Positions 5,931 through 11,108 of a DNA stretch of 11,108 bases are shown in pieces. This stretch comes from an uncultured Clostridia bacterium. GTDB lineage: Bacteria > Bacillota > Clostridia > Oscillospirales > CAG-272. How positions within the stretch are numbered: position 1 is the stretch's first letter; each line of letters begins with the position of its first letter. Position numbers and translations under genes: made by a program. Under the pieces are notes generated by a model, which made no database searches, was not told where the DNA came from, and worked only from the letters and a program-made list of their open reading frames with translations. Location: positions 1-11,108 of the forward strand of contig CAMGCN010000008.1 in assembly GCA_946040935.1 (NCBI GenBank), in the 5' to 3' direction.

Positions 5931-7304
5931 ATGTCTTCTTTCAAAAAGTACAGATATCACAGGGCGGTCTCTCCCGCTCTGATAACCGCCCTCGGATTTG
6001 TTGCGATAATTATGTTTGGCGCGGCTCTTCTGATGACGCCCATAGCGTCGGCGGACAGAGTATGGACATCTCCCCTTGACGCTGTTTTCACGGCAACGTC
6101 CGCAACATGCGTTACGGGACTTGTCACCTTAGACACCGCGTCTCATTTCAGCATATTCGGACAGTGCGTAATTTTATTTTTGATTCAAATAGGCGGCCTC
6201 GGCTTTATGTCTATGGCGGTCTTGCTCTCAACGATAATTCGGCGAACCATTTCTCCGAAAGAACGGGTTATTATAGCGCAGGCATACGGACTTGAGACGG
6301 GCGGCGGCACAGTCCGCCTTATGAGAAAAATACTGATGGGTACTCTGCTCTTTGAAGCGTCCGGCGCTGTCATCCTCTCCCTCAGACTGTTTCTTTCTTA
6401 CGGATTCAGCCCGGCCGAGAGTATATACAAGGGAATTTTTGTTTCGGTTTCGGCGTTCTGCAATGCAGGGTTCGATCCTTTCGGGACGAAGGAAACGCCG
6501 TTTATCTCCCTCACGGGATTTGACAAAGACCCCATAGTTCTTTTGACATTAGCCGCGCTGATAATCATAGGCGGCATAGGATTTATCGTTTGGGATGACA
6601 TACACAATATTATAAGAAAAAAGAAGAGACTCGGCGTATATCCGAAGTTTATTCTCGTAATAACCGCTTTTCTCCTCATATCGGGAACAGTTATTTTTTC
6701 ACTTCTTGAATGGAACAACCCAAAAACGCTGGGCGGATACAGCTCCGGGTATAAAATACTCAACGCTTTTTTCCAGTCGGTAACTCTGCGAACGGCAGGA
6801 TTTAACACGCTGAATATATCCGCTTTCGGTGAGAGCGGCGCCTTCATATCAATATTATATATGATAATCGGCGGAGCCTCGGGCTCGACCGCAGGCGGTA
6901 TAAAGGTCGGCACGATAGGCATTTTGTTCATAGCGGCATTTTGCGCGGCAACGGGAAAACCAAGGGTGACGGTATACGGGCGTAAAATATCCCGTGAAAT
7001 AATACTTCGTGCGCTGTCGGTCATGCTCATGGCTATTCTGCTGATATTTACGGCAGGTATCGCCATAAACCTAATTGACGGCGCTCCCCTTTTACAGTCC
7101 ATGTACGAGGCGGCGTCAGCCTATGCTACAGTCGGAGTATCAATGGCAGGTACTCCCACCCTCAGCGCCGCGTCGCATATAATAATCATTTTGCTCATGT
7201 ATCTGGGACGCGTCGGCATACTCACCGTAACCTTTGCCGTCGCAATGAAAACACACGACGAATATCTTCTCGACTATCCGAACATTAATATGCCGATAGG
7301 TTAG
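5931..7304 (+). CDS. ktrB: K+ uptake channel subunit KtrB (TrkH/Ktr family)
   Basis: Membrane subunit of the Ktr potassium importer, which in studied bacteria is Na+-dependent and gated by a cytosolic KtrA ring. The protein is 457 aa with four pseudo-repeated M1-P-M2 units. The four filter segments are visible: TCVTGL (59-64), CNAGF (177-181), RTAGF (287-291) and ATVGVS (399-404), each with its key Gly. The flexible gating loop in the third repeat, GGASGSTAGGIKVGT (314-328), is also present. The length and compact N-terminus fit KtrB better than TrkH or TrkG. The ATG at 5931 has GGAG (5921-5924) 6 nt upstream. ktrA follows after 11 nt. Expression is probably controlled by the leader RNA described at 5863-5924. 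Confidence 0.95.
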   Translation: MSSFKKYRYHRAVSPALITALGFVAIIMFGAALLMTPIASADRVWTSPLDAVFTATSATCVTGLVTLDTASHFSIFGQCVILFLIQIGGLGFMSMAVLLSTIIRRTISPKERVIIAQAYGLETGGGTVRLMRKILMGTLLFEASGAVILSLRLFLSYGFSPAESIYKGIFVSVSAFCNAGFDPFGTKETPFISLTGFDKDPIVLLTLAALIIIGGIGFIVWDDIHNIIRKKKRLGVYPKFILVITAFLLISGTVIFSLLEWNNPKTLGGYSSGYKILNAFFQSVTLRTAGFNTLNISAFGESGAFISILYMIIGGASGSTAGGIKVGTIGILFIAAFCAATGKPRVTVYGRKISREIILRALSVMLMAILLIFTAGIAINLIDGAPLLQSMYEAASAYATVGVSMAGTPTLSAASHIIIILLMYLGRVGILTVTFAVAMKTHDEYLLDYPNINMPIG

Positions 7305-7315
7305 AAAGGAAAAAG

Positions 7316-7957
7316 ATGAAAAGCTTTTGTATTTTAGGAATGAATCGCTTCGGTCAGGCGATAGCCATGACGCTCGCCGAAGAGAAAAGACAAGTCATGA
7401 TAATGGACGAAAACAAGGAGGTCGTAGCTCAGTTCGCAGATTATGTCACAGCGGCGGTAGTTGGAGATCCCAAAAACGAGCAGGCGCTCCGCGCGGCAGG
7501 AATTAACGACTATGACTGCTGTGTTGTATGCAATTCGGGTAAAATAGAGGACAGCATACTCATCACTCTGTTGCTAAAGGATATCGGCGCAAAGTATGTC
7601 CTCGCGCGCGCACAGTCTGAACTCCACATGAGAATACTAAAAAAGGTAGGTGCTGACAGAGTAGTTTATCCCGAACGGGACATGGGAGAGCGCCTTGCCC
7701 ATTTGCTGTCTAAAAACAACGTCACAAACTACCTCGATGTTTCAGAAGACATTTCTCTTGTTGAAATCAAGGCTCCCGAAAAATGGGTTGGAAAAAGCCT
7801 GGCGGAGCTTGAAATACGAAATAAATACAATGTAAATATCATCGCCGTAACACTTAATAACGAACACGACTTTTCCCCCGACCCGACGGCTCCGATAGAA
7901 AAAGACGCCATCCTTACCATTGTCGGCAGTAAAAAGAATGTTGACAAGCTGGTATAA
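7316..7957 (+). CDS. ktrA: K+ uptake regulatory subunit KtrA (RCK domain protein)
   Basis: Cytoplasmic gating subunit that forms an octameric ring under KtrB and responds to ATP/ADP, or NAD(H) in relatives, and often to c-di-AMP. The protein is 213 aa. An N-terminal Rossmann RCK_N domain (about 1-135) ends its second strand in acidic Asp31 and contains GDPKNEQALRAAGI (50-63). It is followed by a TrkA_C/RCK_C domain (about 138-213), the part that binds c-di-AMP in some homologues. The nucleotide loop reads GMNRFG (8-13), with Asn replacing the second Gly of the usual GxGRFG. The ATG at 7316 has AAAGGA (7305-7310) at 5-nt spacing and lies 11 nt after ktrB, so the two form an operon. No clear terminator follows it. 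Confidence 0.94.
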   Translation: MKSFCILGMNRFGQAIAMTLAEEKRQVMIMDENKEVVAQFADYVTAAVVGDPKNEQALRAAGINDYDCCVVCNSGKIEDSILITLLLKDIGAKYVLARAQSELHMRILKKVGADRVVYPERDMGERLAHLLSKNNVTNYLDVSEDISLVEIKAPEKWVGKSLAELEIRNKYNVNIIAVTLNNEHDFSPDPTAPIEKDAILTIVGSKKNVDKLV

Positions 7958-7984
7958 GCGCTCATAAAGTTTACAAATAATTAA

Positions 7985-8013
7985 TTGCAATATATTACAG
8001 TTTTAATTATAAT
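7985..8013 (+). promoter_or_regulatory. Promoter of yajC
   Basis: TTGCAA (7985-7990), a 17-nt spacer and TATAAT (8008-8013) form a housekeeping promoter, with a start near 8020. The hexamers are the same as those of the rimM promoter. It lies in the 86-bp gap after ktrA and gives yajC a leader of about 24 nt. Confidence 0.8.
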
Positions 8014-8043
8014 ATCTACATTAATATATCACGGAGGAACATT

Positions 8044-8475
8044 ATGAATTATTTTTTTGCACTTGAAGAAGCGGCTGCAAATCCGTATTCGTCGTTTGTC
8101 AGTATCGGCATGATAGTCCTGATGCTTTTGTTTTTCTACTTCATTCTTTACAAACCGCAGAAGAAACAGGAAAAAGCGGCGGCAGAGATGAAAAACAACC
8201 TTGAAGTCGGTGATGAAATTACGACTATCGGCGGCATTGTCGGTGAAATTGTCAGCATCAAGGGTGAAACGATAACAATCGAAACAAGCAAAGCGAGAAC
8301 TAAAATCCGTTTTCTTAAAGACGCTGTAAAGACCGTTGACGTGAAAGCAAACGGAGAAATCCCCTCGGAAAAAGCTCCTGCCAAGAAGTCGAAGGCAATA
8401 GAGCCTGAAAAGGTAAAAGACGAAAAGCCCGAGAAGGTTAAGGAAGAAAAGTCCGAGAAGGAAGAAAACAACTGA
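8044..8475 (+). CDS. yajC: Preprotein translocase accessory subunit YajC
   Basis: Small single-span membrane protein that associates with SecDF and the SecYEG translocon. The protein is 143 aa. The transmembrane helix is at about 19-36, followed by YKPQKKQEKAAAEMKNNLEVGD (36-57, the YajC signature with the basic RPQ/KPQ-K motif) and the small beta domain TTIGGIVGEIVSIKGETITIE (60-80). Residues from about 101 on form a Lys/Glu-rich tail with imperfect repeats of EKVKDEKPEK / EKVKEEKSEK, absent from the ~110-residue E. coli protein. The ATG has GGAGG (8033-8037) 6 nt upstream. The gene has its own promoter and a terminator hairpin just downstream. secD and secF are not in the window. Confidence 0.93.
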   Translation: MNYFFALEEAAANPYSSFVSIGMIVLMLLFFYFILYKPQKKQEKAAAEMKNNLEVGDEITTIGGIVGEIVSIKGETITIETSKARTKIRFLKDAVKTVDVKANGEIPSEKAPAKKSKAIEPEKVKDEKPEKVKEEKSEKEENN

Positions 8476-8508
8476 TATCACGCAAGTAAAGCGAATAAAA
8501 AAATATCT

Positions 8509-8555
8509 CCCCGAATAAACATGCTATATAAGTATGCTTACTCGGGGGTATTTTT
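8509..8555 (+). terminator. Intrinsic terminator of yajC, overlapping the next gene's ribosome-binding site
   Basis: A 16-position stem (8509-8524 with 8532-8547) has two A-C mismatches and one G-T pair, with a 7-nt AT loop. It is preceded by an A-run (8497-8503) and followed by TATTTTT (8549-8555). The GGGGG at 8544-8548 is both the 3' arm and the only purine-rich sequence that could serve as Shine-Dalgarno for the ORF starting at 8556. The hairpin may therefore act as a terminator, an attenuator and a translation block. Confidence 0.8.
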
Positions 8556-8966
8556 ATGGTAAAGCGTTATTCAATTTCCATCGCGTCAGGCCTTGCCGTT
8601 ACGGTCGCTCTGTGTGCGATTTTCGCGTTTATTTCATCAAGGACAGGCGACGCGCGGGTATTTTACCTGCCGTCGGGCTACATCTCATTTTTCGCAGGCT
8701 GTGCCGTGTGTGCGATAAGCGCGTCAAAGCTCATTTCCGATTTTCCGCTTGCAAGTGCAAGCGTCGCCGGAGGAATATTTACTTTAGTTATAGTTATCGC
8801 CTCTCTGCTTGTAAGAGACGCAAATTCAACTCCCTTTGTCAAAAGCATGATTTTATACCTTTCGGGAATATGTCTTTGCGCTGTAATAGGGCTTCTCTTT
8901 TCAAGACATACATCCTCCCCCTCTAAATCGAGAAAAAAGATGATGAAGAGAATGAAAAAAAGATAA
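8556..8966 (+). CDS. Small four-helix membrane protein, TIGR04086-like
   Basis: The protein is 136 aa with four predicted membrane spans at about 8-27, 40-58, 69-87 and 97-116, short loops, and a strongly basic C-terminus (KSRKKMMKRMKKR) expected to be cytoplasmic. Size, four-span layout and position directly after yajC fit the TIGR04086 (YrzE-like) family of Firmicutes, whose function is unknown. In many clostridia this gene is followed by the SCIFF peptide gene; I find no SCIFF-like ORF here. The ATG at 8556 is the only plausible start, because an in-frame stop lies at 8529-8531. It sits on the T-run of the yajC terminator, with its G-rich Shine-Dalgarno inside the stem. It ends ahead of a bidirectional terminator. 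Confidence 0.75.
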   Translation: MVKRYSISIASGLAVTVALCAIFAFISSRTGDARVFYLPSGYISFFAGCAVCAISASKLISDFPLASASVAGGIFTLVIVIASLLVRDANSTPFVKSMILYLSGICLCAVIGLLFSRHTSSPSKSRKKMMKRMKKR

Positions 8967-9004
8967 ACTAAAGAAATCTCAAGATAATAAAAGAATTTAT
9001 ACGC

Positions 9005-9040
9005 AAAAAAAGAGAACCTCATAAGAGGCTCTCTCTTTTT
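9005..9040. terminator. Bidirectional intrinsic terminator between convergent genes
   Basis: AGAGAACCTC (9011-9020) pairs with GAGGCTCTCT (9025-9034) around an ATAA loop: 10 positions with one mismatch. The plus strand is followed by five T (9036-9040). The minus strand is followed by a T-run from the A-run at 9005-9010. It would end the transcript of the small membrane protein gene on one side and that of the secreted protein gene on the other. Confidence 0.9.
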
Positions 9041-9060
9041 ATTACTAAACTTTCGTTAAA

Positions 9061-10194
9061 TCAAAGACCTGCGTAAGCGCTGAGAATCTTTCTTGCCTGC
9101 GTTGCGTAGTAAGCGCTCTGCCATGACTCATCGTCAAGAGCTGCAACAGCAACATCATGAGGATTGCTGCCTGCGCTCTTTTCAGAGGTGTAGGTATTAC
9201 CGCCTACAACAGCGTATGCCTGTGCGAAATAGGTCTTGCCGTAGTTAGCAGCACCGATATCAGCTATAACTGCAGTGAATATAGTCTTCTCTTCGTTTGT
9301 AAAGATACCTGCAGGAATATCAAGAACCTTAGAGGAATCCTCGCGGGTAATATATGTACCAAGCTTGATATCGTCAACTGTGAGACCTTCCTCAACTATA
9401 TTAACAGAAGAGGTGAATCTGAGACCCTGAGGAGCGGTGTATCTTATAGAAGCACCGGGCTGAACCGTAAGCTCAACGGGATCAACTGCAGCAGCACGTG
9501 AAACTACAACAGCCGCAGGAGCAACCTTTGCCGCAGCCACGTCGGGTCTGTCATCAAATTCAGTTGCAATAGAGAAGTTGCCTGAGAGCGATCCAACGTT
9601 ATCTGCGGAAATGGTAGCAGATGTTACACCGTCGTTGAATTTGAACTGGCAAGAACCTACTAAAAGTTCGTTTCCGGTAACGGATGAGAATTCAGCGTTG
9701 GCGCCTGCGAGGTCAACATACTGTGCCTGCCAGCCTTCGCCCCAACCGTAAGGATAGTCTGTAGAGTTCAAAAAGAACTGGAAGTACTCGGGATGGGTGG
9801 AGTTTACAGCCTGATAATACTTTTTGTTAACACCCAAACCTGTGGTCTGAGTCCAAGTAGTGTTAATCAAAGTTATTCCTGCGTTGACAGTTTCGCTTGA
9901 ATATTTGAACAAGCTGTTGACATCAAAGCATACATCGTAATCACCAATCGTCTTGATAACAACAGGAGTTACTTCTTCAGCGTTCCACTCGAGCTTAAAG
10001 TTACAGTCGACGAAACCGTAGGCAGATGTATCTACCAAATAGAAATCACAGTTGAAGACGCCGTCTTCATCAGGTTCTGAGCAAACAATTTTATATGAAA
10101 CATCTACATCAGCAGCAGTAGAAGAAACAGTGAGTGCACAGAACATTGTCATTGTCATAATTACAGCAAGTGCAAATGCGACAATTTTCTTCAT
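9061..10194 (-). CDS. Secreted protein with cohesin-like beta domain and clostridial surface C-terminal domain, function unknown
   Basis: The protein is 377 aa. A signal peptide (MKKIVAFALAVIMTMTMFCALTVSSTA) has a likely cleavage after Ala27 or Ala28. There is no lipobox and no LPXTG or membrane anchor, so the product should be released or held non-covalently. Residues ~29-212 look like a beta-sandwich of the cohesin/carbohydrate-binding type (FVDCNFKLEWNAEEVTPV at 61-78, five mature cysteines at 39, 49, 64, 89 and 182), rich in aromatic residues around 114-160. An Ala/Val-rich linker (219-238) leads to a C-terminal domain (about 245-377) beginning GASIRYTAPQGLRFTS (247-262). That pattern resembles domains in surface proteins of gut clostridia. 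I do not recognise a catalytic motif, and the cohesin resemblance is only a fold impression. The ATG has AAGGAG (10203-10208) at 8-nt spacing. The gene is monocistronic, with its own promoter and a long leader. Confidence 0.85.
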   Translation of the reverse strand: MKKIVAFALAVIMTMTMFCALTVSSTAADVDVSYKIVCSEPDEDGVFNCDFYLVDTSAYGFVDCNFKLEWNAEEVTPVVIKTIGDYDVCFDVNSLFKYSSETVNAGITLINTTWTQTTGLGVNKKYYQAVNSTHPEYFQFFLNSTDYPYGWGEGWQAQYVDLAGANAEFSSVTGNELLVGSCQFKFNDGVTSATISADNVGSLSGNFSIATEFDDRPDVAAAKVAPAAVVVSRAAAVDPVELTVQPGASIRYTAPQGLRFTSSVNIVEEGLTVDDIKLGTYITREDSSKVLDIPAGIFTNEEKTIFTAVIADIGAANYGKTYFAQAYAVVGGNTYTSEKSAGSNPHDVAVAALDDESWQSAYYATQARKILSAYAGL

Positions 10195-10284
10195 AATATT
10201 TACTCCTTATTATTCTATAAATTTTTATCCCAATTGTACAAACCGTCCCTAACTCAGCCCATACTCATTGAAATCAGAATTACA

Positions 10285-10305
10285 GGGTAAAGAAACCCTT
10301 TACCC
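10285..10305 (-). other. 5'-leader stem-loop of the secreted protein gene
   Basis: A perfect 8-bp stem (10285-10292 with 10298-10305, GGGTAAAG/CTTTACCC) closes a 5-nt loop and lies about 11 nt after the predicted transcription start. No T-run follows it, so it is not a terminator. A hairpin at the very 5' end commonly protects long-lived mRNAs, which would suit an abundant secreted protein. The rest of the ~120-nt leader shows no structure I recognise. Confidence 0.6.
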
Positions 10306-10322
10306 ACATTAATACACTGTGT

Positions 10323-10351
10323 ATTATATAATAATCTGTCCGTAAAATCAA
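10323..10351 (-). promoter_or_regulatory. Promoter of the secreted protein gene
   Basis: On the minus strand TTGATT (10351-10346), a 17-nt spacer and TATAAT (10328-10323) form a housekeeping-type promoter. The start would be near 10316, giving a leader of about 120 nt. The -35 box overlaps the edge of the inverted repeat at 10350-10375. Confidence 0.75.
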
Positions 10352-10375
10352 TAGCAAACATAAAATTTTGCTATT
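10350..10375. repeat. Inverted repeat between the FNT gene and the secreted protein promoter
   Basis: AATAGCAAA (10350-10358) and TTTGCTATT (10367-10375) form a perfect 9-bp inverted repeat with an 8-nt AT-rich loop. It lies 32 nt after the FNT gene stop and touches the -35 box of the next promoter. It could be a weak terminator for the FNT gene (the following minus-strand run is only TGATTTTA) or an operator for the secreted protein gene. Confidence 0.5.
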
Positions 10376-10407
10376 TTTAACAAAAACAATTGATTATTTT
10401 GTGCAAA

Positions 10408-11049
10408 TTACATATCTTTTTTATGAGTAAATCCGTCTATTAAAGCAAAACCTATACTGCCTGCGCTGTTGCCCAAAGTCATCACCGCCAAATATGCAAA
10501 AACCTTTTTATTCCATATTCCCGAAATTGCAAAATAAAACATATTTGCGACAACATGCTCGAAACCGCATAATATAAAAACCGCCACGGGGAGCAGAACA
10601 ATAAGCGCGGCAAGCGCTCCCGAAAGCTTCTTATATCCGTCAACGGCAATAAACATCAGCATACCGCAAAAAACAGACAAAATGAATATACTTACAGGCG
10701 AATCGTCGAGCTTTGCACGGCACATGACATCTGCACGTTCGGATATAACCTGAGCTATACGGGTCAAGCGAAGAAAACTTCCTGCAAGCGCAGTGCCTGC
10801 AAAATTTCCCAGCCATATTAAAACTAAATCCGCAAGATATGACGGCTTATTTGAAAAAACATAGCCGACCTTTCCCGTAAACAGATTTAGTGAACGTGTG
10901 ACAATGGTTAAAAGTCCTAACGAAAATAAAAGCGCGCCGCAAACTCCGCCCACGGTGCTGCCGTCGCGAAGAGACAGCAAAACCGTTCCTCCTACCGATA
11001 TACAAAGGCCGGCGGCAAAAGCGCCTGACAATACTCGCAGATAACGCAT
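10408..11049 (-). CDS. Formate/nitrite transporter (FNT) family channel
   Basis: Pentameric inner-membrane channel family for small monovalent anions (formate, nitrite, hydrosulfide, lactate). The protein is 213 aa, slightly shorter than FocA (~285), with six hydrophobic segments. FNT signatures are LNLFTGKVGY (54-63, the loop with the conserved Thr), GNFAG (81-85), GFEHVVANMFYF (162-173) with the gating/protonation His165, and GNSAGSIG (193-200). The specific substrate cannot be assigned; no pfl, asr or nir genes are in the window. I chose the ATG at 11049 because AAGGA (11057-11061) lies 7 nt upstream. A TTG 11 codons earlier has no Shine-Dalgarno and would lie at about the predicted transcription start. 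It appears monocistronic. Confidence 0.92.
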   Translation of the reverse strand: MRYLRVLSGAFAAGLCISVGGTVLLSLRDGSTVGGVCGALLFSLGLLTIVTRSLNLFTGKVGYVFSNKPSYLADLVLIWLGNFAGTALAGSFLRLTRIAQVISERADVMCRAKLDDSPVSIFILSVFCGMLMFIAVDGYKKLSGALAALIVLLPVAVFILCGFEHVVANMFYFAISGIWNKKVFAYLAVMTLGNSAGSIGFALIDGFTHKKDM

Positions 11050-11086
11050 TATAAATTCCTTTAATTTACACTCTTTTTTCAATATG

Positions 11087-11095
11087 ATTATACCA
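11087..11095 (-). promoter_or_regulatory. Extended -10 of the FNT gene promoter (-35 beyond the window)
   Basis: The minus strand reads TGG then TATAAT (11092-11087), an extended -10. With a 17-nt spacer the -35 would begin just outside the window end. Transcription would start near 11080, giving a leader of about 30 nt before the ATG at 11049. Confidence 0.65.
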
Positions 11096-11108
11096 TACAG
11101 TTATATTT

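Noticed and set aside
6398..7102. A 234-residue minus-strand reading frame
   Set aside because: It is fully antisense to ktrB, whose filter motifs confirm the coding strand.
8029..8481. A 150-residue minus-strand hydrophobic frame opposite yajC
   Set aside because: The Phe/Leu-rich composition is the mirror of yajC Lys/Glu codons; yajC has the promoter, Shine-Dalgarno and family motifs.
8967..9060. A SCIFF peptide gene after the TIGR04086-like gene
   Set aside because: The stretch is AT-rich with stops and no Cys-rich frame on either strand; it contains only the bidirectional terminator.
11049..11082. An upstream TTG start extending the FNT protein by 11 residues
   Set aside because: It lies at about the predicted transcription start and has no Shine-Dalgarno, whereas the ATG at 11049 has a good one and gives a family-like N-terminus.

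Overview
The window looks like a piece of a Clostridia (Firmicutes) genome, probably a gut-type member of the Oscillospirales/Ruminococcaceae or a relative; this is inferred. The reasons are moderate GC, strong AAGGAG-type Shine-Dalgarno sequences, housekeeping sigma promoters with 17-bp spacers, KtrAB-type potassium uptake, a YajC/TIGR04086-like pair, and a secreted protein whose C-terminal domain resembles those of gut clostridial surface proteins. The first 43 bases are not genomic. They are an Illumina Nextera adapter with an i5 index, so the window begins at an untrimmed contig end.

Left part (44-4503), all minus strand: a compact operon rimM - trmD - murJ - O-antigen-ligase-like gene. 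It starts at a clear extended -10 promoter (4422-4450) just after the tyrS terminator (4469-4503). RimM (ribosome maturation) and TrmD (tRNA m1G37 methylation) overlap by 11 nt. MurJ (lipid II flippase) follows TrmD with a 1-nt gap. The last gene, a Wzy_C-type polymerase/ligase, is cut by the contig end; its apparent last six residues are encoded by adapter. Translation-quality genes and envelope-building genes therefore share one transcript.

Centre (4513-7957): tyrS (minus) and ktrB-ktrA (plus) are divergent, with promoters back to back in 5782-5846. The tyrS promoter has consensus hexamers, its -10 lies in a short inverted repeat, and there is no T-box. The ktrB transcript begins with a compact three-stem RNA (5863-5918). 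The closing stem of that RNA can be exchanged for a hairpin covering the ktrB Shine-Dalgarno. This is the strongest candidate for a regulatory system in the window: a probable translational switch on a Na+-dependent K+ transporter. It may be a sodium or related ion riboswitch, but the class could not be confirmed by reading.

Right part (7958-11108): yajC with its own promoter, then a small four-helix membrane protein (TIGR04086-like) whose ribosome-binding site and start codon sit inside the yajC terminator hairpin. A bidirectional terminator (9011-9040) separates these from two minus-strand genes. One encodes an abundant-looking secreted protein with a signal peptide, a cohesin-like beta domain and a C-terminal surface domain. 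The other encodes a formate/nitrite transporter (FNT) family channel. No stretch over 300 bases lacks a gene; the longest gaps (5731-5930 and 10195-10407) hold promoters, leaders and inverted repeats. I saw no tRNA, rRNA, CRISPR array, insertion sequence or prophage gene.
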